This document shows, piece after piece, positions 17,701-26,381 of a stretch of 43,127 nucleotides of DNA (position 1 is the first letter of the stretch; each line of letters starts with the position of its first letter). The notes beneath the pieces were generated by a model. That model was not told where the DNA came from and did not search any database. It saw only the letters and a list, made by a program, of their open reading frames with translations. The DNA comes from Mariniblastus sp. (lineage in GTDB: Bacteria; Planctomycetota; Planctomycetia; Pirellulales; Pirellulaceae). The DNA lies in assembly GCA_023300235.1 (NCBI GenBank), contig JALZWN010000091.1:1-43127 (forward strand), given 5' to 3'. Position numbers and translations under genes: made by a program.

Positions 17701-17862
17701 GCTGGCTTCGCGCCGTTGATCATCGCCGGTGGTGGATTCTGGCCGCCTCTTGCCGTTGCGATTGCGGGCGGCGTTTGCGGCGCCACCATCCTTGCACTGT
17801 ACTTCGCGCCGTCGGCTTATTTGTTACTGCTGTGCGACGGCGGAAACAATCGTCAGAATTAA
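14770..17862 (+). CDS. RND family efflux transporter permease
   Basis: This 1030-residue inner-membrane proton-driven pump has the usual AcrB/CusA-like architecture: a first helix at about residues 11-30, a large periplasmic loop, helices 2-6 (about 335-485), helix 7 near 520-540, a second periplasmic loop and helices 8-12 (about 855-1020). The proton-relay position in helix 4 reads LLIDNAIVIVEE with D401 kept and N402 where AcrB has its second Asp. Helix 10 carries VAINDSIVV. Both variants occur in RND subfamilies. It partners with the adaptor upstream. No TolC-like outer-membrane gene is in the window. It ends six bases from the convergent acyltransferase gene. Confidence 0.92.
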   Translation: MNTFHSNPRLLYLTISLIIVSGLSAFMILPRMEDPQLLERGAFVHTLFPGADPTLVESQVTEVLEDELSEISEIKELRSTSRESISTLAIELRDEVVDGDRVWSKIRDRLSDAEGKLPAGTIKPRFERMEFKAFAALTALSWGQTGGDVNYAVLKRWGEVLEDRIKSVSGTEKVEFFGQPTEEILVTLNSEQIAALGLSVAEVSRQINAADPKVAAGQLRGASEELLIEVAGEFDSVQQIESLPIRYQGEGGFVRLSDIAFVERTVANPPESIAIADGKRAVVVGTFIRSNLRIDRWDADFQAALDSFENELPSGIVLDRLFTQNDYVAIRLTALINNLLLGAAAVFLVILVLMGWRSALVVSVALPLAALMVLFGMRVMSIPIHQMSITGLIIALGLLIDNAIVIVEEMTIKIRSGKSPGDAVTASVKHLALPLFGSTVTTAFAFAPIALMPGPAGEFVGAIAVSVIIAIFSSLFLAMTVIPAISARLISPAQQGAQRSAWNDGFHSERLAGWYRSSLTFVFKRPIVGVILGVVLPVLGFLSATQLNEQFFPPADRDQLHIEVELGPTSSIASTLETTTQIRELLLQDSDVRRVDWFVGESAPTFYYNLIPRRASVSQYAQAMVQLNSFDGQKEKIHELQALLNANFAHARVLVRQLEQGPPFDAPVEVRLFGPDLDRLQALGAEVRQVLVDTPGVIHTRAELDDTLLKVSLDVDREVAQAAGLSLTEIATQFNAATEGEVGGSIIEATEELPVRVRLDDRRRAKFTSLASLDIVNPNASGSTGMYRGVPVTALGTFKSSADFSAIQHLDGMRMNEIQAFTPAGVLPSKVLSAFETRLADSDFVLPVGYTLKFGGESAKRDEAVGNLMANVGILGVMMIATLVLSFGSFRMGAIVGVVGMLSIGLGLGALWVFGFPFGFTAIVGAMGLMGVAINDSIVVLAALQGSPEASSGDREAVVETVAVATRHIVSTSLTTMAGFAPLIIAGGGFWPPLAVAIAGGVCGATILALYFAPSAYLLLLCDGGNNRQN

Positions 17863-17868
17863 GCCGCC

Positions 17869-19089
17869 TTACCCCTGATACATTTTTGACTCGGTTTGCA
17901 AACCCGCCATGGTCGTTGTCAATTGACTGCGAATCGCATCCATCAACGGATCCGAATCGGCGCCGCGAACTCGCTTGGACGAAACTTCGATCGCCTCGCC
18001 GACGTCGATGATGACCTTTGTTTGACCGTGCACTCGGCACTTGCCAAACAGGTCTTCTTCAAACTTTTCGACCGTTTCAAGAATTCGATCCACCGAAGGG
18101 TGTTCGACGATGTAGTTGTCTGGGTAGCAAGCGATTTGTTGAGCCAAATAAGTGGCGGCGAGATGTTGCCAGCGGCGTTCACGCTCTGCCGAGTCTAATT
18201 CCCCAGCCCGCGTCATCTCTGGGAAGATTTTCATCCGCAACGCTTTGACGCGAGTCTGAATGCCCTTGTCCGAATGTTCACCCAGCCATTCTGCTTCTAA
18301 CGGATTCAGTAAGTGGTTAACCATTTTGTCTTGTCGCTGCCGCAAGGTGAGCCCGTGGTCGCTTTTGACGCCATACTCAAGCTCCTTTAGCGTTAGTAAG
18401 GCATCGCCGACGCGAATGATCCGATCGATCAGTGGCGTGTTCGGGGTTGGTGTCCAGCTGAGTCGTTTTTCAATTGCGTCCAAGACGGGGCCGCAAGCCT
18501 TGTCGATGTTGCCTTCGAACAGGTATTTGATGGCGAGCGGATGAACCACGACTTTGCCGGCTTCTTTCTTTTCGCGACGCTTCGCGGCGGTACGTGCCAT
18601 GAACGCCGGGCCGTCCATGAACGCCATCAAACGATCGTTGATGCGACTGGTCGTTCCCGAAGGGAAAATCAATAGTGGCCGTTCGCCTTTGACCAGCACG
18701 TCGATCGCGTAGTCGACGGCTTTCCGATCCAATCCTTCGCGATTGACGCTGAATGCCCCCATTAAACGGATCATAAAAGTCGTGAACCAGTGTTGGTTGA
18801 ACAAATGCCAGCTGGCCATCGTGTACATCGCTACCGGAGTTTCACGGGCCAGGTGAAACATTGCAATCGGGTCCGAAGTTCGCGGGTGGTTGGGCGTGAG
18901 CATGATGCCATGGCCAGCATTGATCGATGCTTGTAGACGGTCCAAGTTGCGACACTCGTGGCTCACCACGCCGTGTTGCTTTTTCAATAACCCTTTGAAT
19001 TGACCGGCTTGCGTCAAAAGATGCTGTGGCCAATGCCAGCCTATCGGCGGGGTGAACTGGTAGGGCTTTTCGATCAGGATTTCGTGCAT
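17869..19089 (-). CDS. 1-acylglycerol-3-phosphate acyltransferase-like protein (PlsC family)
   Basis: This 406-residue protein carries the acyltransferase HX4D motif as NHPRTSD (H68 and D73), the glycerophosphate-binding block GAFSVNREG and the third block as LLIFPSGTTS, where the usual FPEGT Glu is Ser. The family transfers fatty acyl groups to lysophospholipid-type acceptors at the membrane. There is no obvious membrane helix. The C-terminal 200 residues are unusual for PlsC and hydrophilic. An in-frame GTG at 19098 would add three residues, and neither start has a strong ribosome-binding site. It is the last of four co-directional genes (activator, ApbE, Nudix, acyltransferase) spaced 60-90 bases apart. 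Confidence 0.82.
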   Translation of the reverse strand: MHEILIEKPYQFTPPIGWHWPQHLLTQAGQFKGLLKKQHGVVSHECRNLDRLQASINAGHGIMLTPNHPRTSDPIAMFHLARETPVAMYTMASWHLFNQHWFTTFMIRLMGAFSVNREGLDRKAVDYAIDVLVKGERPLLIFPSGTTSRINDRLMAFMDGPAFMARTAAKRREKKEAGKVVVHPLAIKYLFEGNIDKACGPVLDAIEKRLSWTPTPNTPLIDRIIRVGDALLTLKELEYGVKSDHGLTLRQRQDKMVNHLLNPLEAEWLGEHSDKGIQTRVKALRMKIFPEMTRAGELDSAERERRWQHLAATYLAQQIACYPDNYIVEHPSVDRILETVEKFEEDLFGKCRVHGQTKVIIDVGEAIEVSSKRVRGADSDPLMDAIRSQLTTTMAGLQTESKMYQG

Positions 19090-19176
19090 CACGCTCACTG
19101 TACTGAAAAAATGTCAACGGGTTCTTCGTCTCGAACCAAACCACTTCGCTCGCCATTGGCTTTCGCTCGCAGTTGG

Positions 19177-19629
19177 TTACCCCGGATCGTCCACCAGTGT
19201 GGCCTGGCCGGATTCCCAGGCATCCAAAAACGGAACTGCGCTGGCGATTAGGTTAAATTGTTCTCGCAACGATTCAGGGGTATGCCAAGCGTAGAATTCG
19301 ACTTCATCCGGATCAACCTTAATCTGTTGCTCGCCGTTGAAACGCACCTGCCAAAAATTCAATTCAACACCTCGCGGCGTGTGGCAAGTCCAAACTCGTT
19401 TGACTGCCGTCACGTCCACGCCAAGCTCTTCCTGCATTTCTCGGACGATCGCGTCGTCCTGAGCTTCATCGGGTTCGACGCCGCCGCCGGCAAAGCCAAT
19501 CGCGCCTGGAGCTTTGACATGTTGCGAACGCTTGATCGTTAAAAATCGCTGCCCGTCAAAAATAACGGACACCACAGCGCCCAGTGGATAGTCTCGTTTG
19601 ATGTGGAATTTGGATTGGGGTTGAGTCAT
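19177..19629 (-). CDS. Nudix hydrolase
   Basis: This 150-residue protein has a complete Nudix box with spacing G-x5-E-x7-REMQEELGV, the metal and pyrophosphate-binding site. The family cleaves nucleoside diphosphates linked to another group, and the substrate here is unknown. The core starts at YPLGAVVSVIFDGQRFL. The reading frame extends 74 residues further upstream through three copies of a 15-bp tandem repeat that read as Pro-Thr-Ala-Ser-Thr, and into the 3' end of the ApbE gene. I reject that extension and start at ATG 19629, which gives a normal Nudix length. It lies 73 bases after the ApbE stop. Confidence 0.87.
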   Translation of the reverse strand: MTQPQSKFHIKRDYPLGAVVSVIFDGQRFLTIKRSQHVKAPGAIGFAGGGVEPDEAQDDAIVREMQEELGVDVTAVKRVWTCHTPRGVELNFWQVRFNGEQQIKVDPDEVEFYAWHTPESLREQFNLIASAVPFLDAWESGQATLVDDPG

Positions 19630-19642
19630 GGAAGGGTGGGTA

Positions 19643-19687
19643 GTGGAGGCTGTTGGAGTGGAGGCTGTTGGAGTGGAGGCTGTTGGA
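19643..19687. repeat. Three perfect 15-bp tandem repeats
   Basis: The unit GTGGAGGCTGTTGGA occurs at 19643-19657, 19658-19672 and 19673-19687 without mismatch, in the gap between the ApbE and Nudix genes and immediately upstream of the Nudix start. Copy number could vary between strains and might affect Nudix translation. Confidence 0.85.
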
Positions 19688-19702
19688 GGTGACTTTGATC
19701 GT

Positions 19703-21091
19703 TTAGCTGGTTTTTGCGGCGTCCGTGACTTCGATGCAGTCGGTGACGGGTTTGGAGCAGATGCCGCAGCTCGATTCGCCATCTTCATTAGTGACATTCG
19801 CCAGCCCACCGCAACTGCCTTTGACGGGTTTGTTATTGAAAATCGCGCCAACGGCCATTGCTAAAATCATCAAGCCAAACACGCACAAGGATGCGAAAAA
19901 CACCGGCCAGATCGACGTTGCTTCACTCGCAGTCTCGTTGGTGTTGCTTGCAAGTTGTTCACGCTGGGCTTCGTCGATGAACGGAAAGGTCTCTGAGCCA
20001 TAGCGTTTGTACTGTCCGTTGAAGTCACCGGTTCGTTCGATCAAATAGAAGTCGTTGCCGAGTTGGTTCAGCAGGTCGATGGCGGGTTGTCTGCCCATCA
20101 CCATGGCGGCGGTTGCGAGCGCGTCTGCGGTCATGCAATCGCCAGCTAAGATGCAGGCCGACGCGAGGTTGTGTTCGACGGGGCGAGCGGTAGCGGGATC
20201 GATGGTGTGCGAGTAACGTTTCTTTCCGACTCGGCGGAAGTTCTCGTAGTCGCCGGACGTTGCCACCGCTCCGTCACTGACTAACGCGACCGCTTCAGGT
20301 TTACCGTCGGGGCGATCGGGGTGCCTGACGCCGACCTTCCAAGCGGTTTTGTCGGTTCGGTGGCCGCTGGCTCTTACTTCGCCGCCGACCATGACCAGAA
20401 CGTTTTTGCAGTTTAGTGAGATTAGCTTTTCCCAAACTTGGTCGACCGCGTAGCCCTTGGCGATCGCGGACAAGTTGATTTGAACGTCCGGGTGGATTTT
20501 TTTGATGCCCGGCGGATCCATGCGCACGGTAAGTTTTTGGTAGCCCACGGTTTCAAGGCTTTGTTTGATCGCTTCGTCACTTGGTGGTTCAAACGAATCG
20601 CCACGTTGCCAGTCGCCTCTGCCAAAGCTCCACCGTTCCACCGCTGGGCCGACAGTGATGTCGAAGCTACCGTTGGTCAGTTTGCTGATGTCGATCGCTC
20701 GCTGCACGACCAAAGCGGTTTCTGCGTCGCACGCAATGAAGTCCGTTGACTTGGATGCATTGAATTTGCTGACGTGCGAATCGTCGATGTAGGTCGACAT
20801 CCGCTCGTTGATGCGGTCAAGTGTTTTTTGGACTACCGTCTCCAGGTTGGATTCGGTTAGCTCCGTTGGCGGATCGACGACGGTGACTTGATAGTTGATC
20901 GGCCCCATGCACTTGCCGGTTACTAGCAATGAAGCCAAAGGCTCTTCTTGGGGCTGATTGGTTTCGGCAGTTTGTGCGTGCACAGCGGTGGTTGTCCAAA
21001 CAAGCATCAGCCAAGCCGCCGCAAAGACTCCGCGGCGGACTCGGCGACGTAGCGCGTGGTTGGGTGGCGTTAAATTAGCGATCCCATGCAT
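19703..21091 (-). CDS. apbE: FAD:protein FMN transferase ApbE fused to NqrM-like C-terminal domain
   Basis: This 462-residue protein joins two maturation functions. Residues 1-39 form a Sec signal peptide ending in VHA. Residues 55-370 are ApbE, which attaches FMN covalently to Thr/Ser of NqrB, NqrC or RnfG-type subunits: MSTYIDDSHVSKFN, GSFDITVGP, INLSAIAKGYAVD, GGEVRASG, VATSGDYENF and YSHTIDPATARPV are all family blocks. After a linker, residues 396-418 form a membrane helix followed by KGSCGGL (C427) and three further Cys (C442, C445, C452). This pattern matches NqrM, the small protein needed to assemble the iron centre of Na+-NQR. The fusion suggests that this organism matures Na+-NQR with one bifunctional membrane protein. 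No nqr genes are in the window. ApbE is certain. The NqrM assignment rests on the helix plus KGSCGGL and Cys pattern. Confidence 0.9.
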   Translation of the reverse strand: MHGIANLTPPNHALRRRVRRGVFAAAWLMLVWTTTAVHAQTAETNQPQEEPLASLLVTGKCMGPINYQVTVVDPPTELTESNLETVVQKTLDRINERMSTYIDDSHVSKFNASKSTDFIACDAETALVVQRAIDISKLTNGSFDITVGPAVERWSFGRGDWQRGDSFEPPSDEAIKQSLETVGYQKLTVRMDPPGIKKIHPDVQINLSAIAKGYAVDQVWEKLISLNCKNVLVMVGGEVRASGHRTDKTAWKVGVRHPDRPDGKPEAVALVSDGAVATSGDYENFRRVGKKRYSHTIDPATARPVEHNLASACILAGDCMTADALATAAMVMGRQPAIDLLNQLGNDFYLIERTGDFNGQYKRYGSETFPFIDEAQREQLASNTNETASEATSIWPVFFASLCVFGLMILAMAVGAIFNNKPVKGSCGGLANVTNEDGESSCGICSKPVTDCIEVTDAAKTS

Positions 21092-21152
21092 AGTGGATTT
21101 CGGGGGGGCGAAGGTTGAAATGGATTGCCGGATACTCCAAGCAGTTTACGGG

Positions 21153-23195
21153 CTAAGTGTCTTTTGCGATCCCGTACTTTTTAATTTTTCGGTCCAACGT
21201 GGATCGTTCGATTCCCAAAATCGAAGCTGCTTTGCTTTTGTTCCAGGTCATCGCTTGTAGCGTCGCTTCGATGTGTCGCTGTTCGACAAGCTCTAGCGAT
21301 TCAGGTTGGTATTCTTGGACGATCGTTTGCATGTCAAAATTGGACTCGCTGGCGGTCGTCAGGTTCGTCAGCGAAAGTTCATCCAATTGAATGATCTCAC
21401 CCCGCGCCAAAACTACACCGCGTTCGATCACGTTTTTCAGTTCGCGAACGTTGCCGGGCCAGCGATAGCGTTTGAGTTGATGTTGAGCTTGCGGAGAAAA
21501 CCCTTGGATCTTTCGGCCCGTTTCCGAGTTGTACTTTTGCAGGAAGTACTCGGCCAGTTCCATGATGTCTTCGGCGCGATGGCGGAGCGGCGGCACATCG
21601 ATCTGGACAACGTGCAAACGGAAAAACAAATCCTTTCGGAACGTTCCGTTGCGAACAGCCTCTTCCAGATTCCGGTTGGTCGCCGCGATGACGCGCACGG
21701 AGGCTTTAATTGCTTTGCTACCGCCGACGCGTTCAAACGGATGTCCTTCGAGCACTCGCAAAAACTTGGCTTGGATCGACGGGCTCATTTCGCCAATCTC
21801 GTCCAGCATCAGAGTGCCTTTGTCGGCCGCTTCAAACTTACCCGCCTTGCGGTCAGTCGCTCCCGTGAACGCGCCTTTTTCGTGCCCGAACAGTTCGCTC
21901 TCCAGCAACGATTCCGATAGCGCAGCGCAGTTCAGGCAAATGAACGGCCCGCGTTTTCGTTCGCTAGAAAAGTGCACCGCGCGAGCGACCAGTTCCTTGC
22001 CAACGCCGCTCTCGCCGCGAATCAAAACCGTCGCGTTACTCGGCGCGGCACGGCCGATTTGTTCGTGGACTTTGAAGATCGCGTTACTGGCCCCGACAAT
22101 CTCGCTCTGCACGCCCAGTTGGTCTTGGAGTTGATCGATCTGGTCTCTTGTTTTGGAGAGATCTTCGACCAGCTTTTGTTCGCGGAACCGAGTTCGCAGC
22201 GCAAGTGCGACGGTTTCGGCCACCGCTAGCGCGAACTCGAGGGCTTCAGAGTTCAAACCTTCTTTTGCTTGAGTCGAATACAAATGAACCAGCCCGATGC
22301 TGCGATTGCTCATCCGAATCGGAGCGGCGATCACGCTGGTGGCTAATACATGGCCAGATTCGTCGCGCATCCCCAACGCACTGTCGTCTTGAACGTCTCG
22401 AGCCAGCACCGCCTCGCCACGTCGCAACGCAGTCTCCGACAGGAACTTCGATACTCGTTGGTATTCAGGCTGGGCATCACTTCGCCAAGACAGAATCTCA
22501 AGGTGTTCTGGATTGACGGTTGTCGGTCGGTTGGCGGGGACCATCAAAATACCGCCCGCATCAACGTTTGAAATCTTAAACAAGCAGTCCAGCGCCATCT
22601 TGGCAATCGAACGTGGGGTACGCTCGTTGGCCAATTCAAACGCCAATCGGCATAGCCGCGTAGCGATTCGGGACTCGCCTGCTTCTTCCGAGGCTTCGTC
22701 GCCGATCAGCAAGTCCGGTCGTTGCTTGCGGTCTACGATGTTGGTGGGTTCGCTGATCGTCTTTGTCGCCAGCGTGTTGTGGGCGTCGCTGTCTTGGACC
22801 TCCAGGCCGACTACGGTTGGGCCGCCGATTTCGACTTTTGAGTATACTTTGCGTTCGTAAGCTTTGGACAGGTCGGTCACAAACGCCAGTTGAGAACCGG
22901 CGATCAAGATGATGTCGCCGGGTTTGAGGGTTTGGTCTCCGGTGACGCGTTCTTTGCCAATCGCGGTTCCGTTGCGACTGTTCAGGTCTCGCAAAACCCA
23001 ACTGCCCTCCGACAAAAAGATCTCTGCATGCTGACGACTGGCTTGATCTTCTTTGATGACGATCTGGCTGTTGGTAGAGCGTCCGATGGTGCAGGTGCGA
23101 CCGGGCATGAGTCGAAAAACGTCCGACCAGTTTTTGCCATCGCGAATTACTAAGTAAGCGATGCCCGGCGAGTTCTGATGGTTTTTTGGAGGCAC
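21153..23195 (-). CDS. FHA-GAF sigma54-dependent transcriptional activator
   Basis: This 680-residue regulator has four parts. A FHA phosphothreonine-binding domain (about 30-105) carries [14 protein letters not shown] and NSRNGT. A GAF sensor domain spans about 180-336. A short coiled coil (336-362) leads into the AAA+ sigma54 activator domain with Walker A GESGVGKE (394-401), the GAFTGA loop that contacts sigma54 (441-446) and Walker [10 protein letters not shown] Fis-type helix-turn-helix lies at 639-680. FHA input implies control by a Ser/Thr kinase, a signalling style abundant in planctomycetes. It starts at GTG 23195, with no better upstream codon. It is the first of four co-directional genes, but no sigma54 promoter was found in the intergenic DNA here, so its targets are unknown. 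Confidence 0.92.
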   Translation of the reverse strand: MPPKNHQNSPGIAYLVIRDGKNWSDVFRLMPGRTCTIGRSTNSQIVIKEDQASRQHAEIFLSEGSWVLRDLNSRNGTAIGKERVTGDQTLKPGDIILIAGSQLAFVTDLSKAYERKVYSKVEIGGPTVVGLEVQDSDAHNTLATKTISEPTNIVDRKQRPDLLIGDEASEEAGESRIATRLCRLAFELANERTPRSIAKMALDCLFKISNVDAGGILMVPANRPTTVNPEHLEILSWRSDAQPEYQRVSKFLSETALRRGEAVLARDVQDDSALGMRDESGHVLATSVIAAPIRMSNRSIGLVHLYSTQAKEGLNSEALEFALAVAETVALALRTRFREQKLVEDLSKTRDQIDQLQDQLGVQSEIVGASNAIFKVHEQIGRAAPSNATVLIRGESGVGKELVARAVHFSSERKRGPFICLNCAALSESLLESELFGHEKGAFTGATDRKAGKFEAADKGTLMLDEIGEMSPSIQAKFLRVLEGHPFERVGGSKAIKASVRVIAATNRNLEEAVRNGTFRKDLFFRLHVVQIDVPPLRHRAEDIMELAEYFLQKYNSETGRKIQGFSPQAQHQLKRYRWPGNVRELKNVIERGVVLARGEIIQLDELSLTNLTTASESNFDMQTIVQEYQPESLELVEQRHIEATLQAMTWNKSKAASILGIERSTLDRKIKKYGIAKDT

Positions 23196-23559
23196 AGGCT
23201 GCAGTGGTCGTTAGGTCAAAGGCTAGTGGCTTAACACAAGTTGCTTGGCTTGCCGCGGGGCACATTCCAAAATGATCAAGCGGTTTGGTATCGCAATGTC
23301 AGGTACCGCCTGGCCTGCGAACCGCACAAGCCAGAAAAGGTAGCCCGCTGTGGCGTTAGCAAGCGAGACCAGCGGTCGGTCCCCATGTCGTCAATAGAGC
23401 AAAACTGTAACTGGGGCAGGCCTGCCGCGTTGATCGAAACCGTCCAATATAGTGTGCCCAACGCTCAGGTTCAAAGGTCTTGGGCCGCAGGTGCGAAGTT
23501 TGCTTCGAATTGATAGATTTTATCAGCGAAGAAGCCGCCCCAAGCAACCAGAAACGTGC
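23196..23559. other. Intergenic region between the activator and SulP genes
   Basis: These 364 bases contain the dispersed GGTAGCCCG repeat at 23339-23366. A purine-rich stretch sits nearby, and I see no convincing gene. It holds the presumed promoter of the activator, but no box pair is good enough to call. Confidence 0.45.
23339..23366. repeat. Dispersed intergenic repeat GGTAGCCCG...GTTAGC, copy 2
   Basis: GGTAGCCCGCTG is followed by GGCGTTAGCAAGCGA. It matches the copy at 3053-3076 apart from a four-base insertion and shares the same core with 32496-32518. Confidence 0.55.
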
Positions 23560-25389
23560 CTAAGCCAAACGATCCGAAGCCACGTGGTAATGGGGATCTT
23601 CCGAAACGTTTACCTCAACCAAATCACCGGCAGTGTCCAGCAACCCGCGACACTCAGGGCTCAGGTGCTGTAGATGCAAACGCTTGCCCGCGGCTTCATA
23701 ACGCTCGGCCAAGCCATTGATGGCCTCTAGGCCCGACTGGTCGTAGACGCGGGAGTAGTAGAAATCGATCACGACATCGTCAGGGTCTTCTAAGATCGTG
23801 AACATGTCTTTGAACGAGGTAACCGAAGCAAAGAACAGGGGCCCGTGCAGTTGATAGATCTTACTGCCAAACTTGTTGTATTTGACGTCCGCACCCATGT
23901 GCGTGGCGTGGTTCCAAGCGAATACCAAAGCGGAAATGATCACGCCCAAGATAACGGCCGAAGCCAAGTCGTGCATGAACACGGTATAAGCAGTAACGAA
24001 CAGCATCACCAAAACATCGGCTTGGGGGATTCGGCGGAACATTTTCAAAGACGCCCACTCGAATGTTCCGATCACGACCATGAACATCACGCCAACCAAA
24101 GCGGCCATCGGAATCTGAGTGATCCATGGAGCCAAGAACAATACGAACGCCAGCAAGCAAACTGCCGCGGTGATTCCCGAAAGTCGTCCGCGTCCTCCGG
24201 AGTTCACGTTGATCAACGACTGGCCGATCATTGCACAACCACCCATGCCGCCGAACAAACCGCAGATCACGTTGGCGGTGCCTTGTCCGATACACTCGCG
24301 ATTGCCTTGTCCACGCGTCTCGGTGATTTCGTCGACCAGCGTTAGCGTCATCAATGATTCGATCAGGCCAACACCACACAAAACGATCGCGTACGGGAAA
24401 ATGATCCGTAGCGTTTCGAAGTTCAGCGGCACGATGTTGTCTGGGTTTAGGAAGTATGGCATCGGCAAACCACCAGCGATCGAAGCCGAGTCGCTTTCGG
24501 ATGCCAACACTTCAGCGATGGCTGCTTCTTGTTCTGCGTCTAAAACGATTTCGTTTTTAGTTGCAGCGATGTCGTTTTTAGTCGCAGATTCAGGATCGGC
24601 AGCAACGGTGAGAGCCGTTTTCGTGATTTGTGATTTGTGAGCATCTTCGGTTGCCGGTTCGTGACTAGCGATGGGGTGCCCATGTGCATCGACGCCTTTG
24701 ATCTCGTTGATCTTCTGGGCTTTATCGTTGGTTGACAGCATGTCGCCAACGGTGGCCAGCAAGTTTGTTTCGCTGCCGGTTTCTTGTTTGTGGTACTGAT
24801 TCATGCCCGAACAAATCAGGGTGACCGACAGAATCGCGGCCAGTGAAGCTGGAACGGCTTGGGTTACTTTCGGCAACAACCAAATGATCGCCATCGTCAA
24901 CGCGACCATCCCCAGCATCCAGTACAGCGGTGCACCTTGCAGGAAAACCAATGCCCCGTCGGCGGCGAGCGTTTTGAAGCTTCCGAGTTGCGCCATTCCA
25001 ATCACGATTGCCAGTCCGTTGACGAAACCGAGCATTACTGAATGGGGGACCATGCGAATTAGTTTCCCCAATCGGCCAATGCCAATCGCGATTTGCATGA
25101 TGCCGCACAGGATCACAGTCGGGAATAGAAAATTCACTCCGTGCTGCATGACCAAGGTGACGATCACGACAGCCATCGCTCCGGTGGCTCCGGAAATCAT
25201 TCCCGGTCGGCCGCCAACGATCGCTGTGATCAAACCAAGAAAGAACGCCGAGTACAAACCGATGACCGGTTCGACACCCGCGACAAAGGCGAACGCAATC
25301 GCTTCTGGGACAAGTGCGAGGGCAACCGTTAATCCGGACAGGACATCACTTTTGATGGAACCTGAACGTTGTCTGAAATAGTTGAGCAT
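23560..25389 (-). CDS. SulP family inorganic anion transporter with STAS domain
   Basis: This 609-residue membrane protein resembles SulP/SLC26 transporters, which carry sulfate, bicarbonate or other anions. The N-terminal family segment [20 protein letters not shown], followed by GLYSAFFLG and [11 protein letters not shown], is clear. Further hydrophobic helices run to about residue 495. A C-terminal STAS domain follows, with [15 protein letters not shown] and DQSGLEAI. A hydrophilic, charged insertion (about residues 195-320) splits the membrane core and contains short internal duplications (ATKND/ATKNE). The substrate cannot be deduced. I start at ATG 25389. A TTG three codons upstream is the only longer option. 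Confidence 0.9.
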   Translation of the reverse strand: MLNYFRQRSGSIKSDVLSGLTVALALVPEAIAFAFVAGVEPVIGLYSAFFLGLITAIVGGRPGMISGATGAMAVVIVTLVMQHGVNFLFPTVILCGIMQIAIGIGRLGKLIRMVPHSVMLGFVNGLAIVIGMAQLGSFKTLAADGALVFLQGAPLYWMLGMVALTMAIIWLLPKVTQAVPASLAAILSVTLICSGMNQYHKQETGSETNLLATVGDMLSTNDKAQKINEIKGVDAHGHPIASHEPATEDAHKSQITKTALTVAADPESATKNDIAATKNEIVLDAEQEAAIAEVLASESDSASIAGGLPMPYFLNPDNIVPLNFETLRIIFPYAIVLCGVGLIESLMTLTLVDEITETRGQGNRECIGQGTANVICGLFGGMGGCAMIGQSLINVNSGGRGRLSGITAAVCLLAFVLFLAPWITQIPMAALVGVMFMVVIGTFEWASLKMFRRIPQADVLVMLFVTAYTVFMHDLASAVILGVIISALVFAWNHATHMGADVKYNKFGSKIYQLHGPLFFASVTSFKDMFTILEDPDDVVIDFYYSRVYDQSGLEAINGLAERYEAAGKRLHLQHLSPECRGLLDTAGDLVEVNVSEDPHYHVASDRLA

Positions 25390-26057
25390 GGACGGCAATG
25401 CGAAGAGGAGTTGCAGAATCCTGAACTATACTTGCGCCCTTAGCACCGTCAACGTTGCTTTCTGCCCCACTGTAGCCACTCAAAACGGTGTTTTCGAGGA
25501 TTCTCGCCCCGTCTTCAGAGCTATGGTGGAGATAGTCGCCAAAGTGGGCTCCTGCGGTTGCGATGCCGCACGCTAGGTCAGGGGTTGTTTACTGAGTCAA
25601 GGATGAGCGTCGATATTTTTTTTGGGCGCGGCGTTTTCGTTTTTCCGATCGTGACGCTTACTATCGGGCCGGTGCCCAGATCAATCGGTCGGGTAATCGT
25701 TGTGCGCACGATGGGAGCATGAAAGCAAACGGATGTCTAAGCGAAAGCAGATAGCGTGTTTGGGGGGCGTTGGCTGCTTTACATCGTTTGTACGTGCCCC
25801 GTCGTAAGCGGCCGCCGTCAAAGCCTGCGATAGCAAGCAGCCGAGCTTCAAGATTCGTAGGACTCGTTGATTGTTATGTATTGGCTTTGCCCAAGCGGGC
25901 AGCAGCGGTCAGCTAAAACGCAAACACTCCAGCGTATGAAATTTACCCCAGCCATTTGAGAGGTTTGAGAGGTCCGCTATCAAACGGCACAAAAAAAGGC
26001 CGCTTGATAATTCAAGCGGCCTTTCAGGTGTTGCGTTTAAGCAAAGGTCAGACTGGC
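25390..26057. other. Intergenic region between SulP and the HU-like gene
   Basis: These 668 bases contain the HU terminator at 25991-26024 and otherwise no supported gene. Short frames inside have no starts or motifs. A T-run beside a GC-rich block near 25615-25635 may be regulatory for SulP, but no clear promoter pair was found. Confidence 0.45.
25991..26024 (-). terminator. Strong intrinsic terminator of the HU-like gene
   Basis: On the minus strand, a perfect 13-bp stem (26024-26012 pairing with 26007-25995) with a four-base loop is followed directly by a run of seven T residues (25997-25991). It sits 34 bases after the HU-like stop codon. This is the clearest intrinsic terminator in the window. 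Confidence 0.9.
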
Positions 26058-26381
26058 TTAAACCATGTCCTTCAGACCTTTAAGAGCACGTACCTTGACT
26101 GCTTTGCTTGCAGGACGAGGCTTGGCCCATTGCATTTCGCCAGTACCTGGGTTGCGAACTTCGCGCTTTGGCAAAGCTGGTTTGTCTTGAACGACAACTT
26201 TGCAAAGGCCAGGGATGGTGAACATGCCAGCTGAACCTTTGCCAGCGATGTTCTTTTGGATTTCAGCAGTCAATGCGTCAAAGAATACTTGGACTTCTTT
26301 TTTAGAAGTGCCAGTTGCTTCGGCCATGCTGTTTAGGATTTCGGTTTTTGTTGGTGGCTTCGGGCCTGTTTTCTTCGCCAT
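26058..26381 (-). CDS. HU/IHF-like DNA-binding protein
   Basis: This 107-residue small basic nucleoid protein bends and compacts DNA. The N-terminal helices (TKTEILNSMAEATGTSKKEV) match the HU family's dimerisation region. IPGLCKVVVQDKPALPKREVRNPGTGE corresponds to the beta arms with the intercalating Pro in RNPGTGE, and the end ASKAVKVRALKGLKDMV fits the last helix. It is longer than the usual 90 residues because of a Lys/Pro-rich N-terminal extension (MAKKTGPKPP) and an extended arm. The start at ATG 26381 has GGAG about 11 bases upstream. It stands alone, with its own strong terminator, as expected for an abundant protein. Confidence 0.9.
   Translation of the reverse strand: MAKKTGPKPPTKTEILNSMAEATGTSKKEVQVFFDALTAEIQKNIAGKGSAGMFTIPGLCKVVVQDKPALPKREVRNPGTGEMQWAKPRPASKAVKVRALKGLKDMV

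Noticed and set aside
21306-22134. Two long plus-strand frames (about 200 codons each) opposite the sigma54 activator
   Set aside because: Antisense shadows of the AAA+ domain, whose Walker and GAFTGA motifs fix the coding strand.
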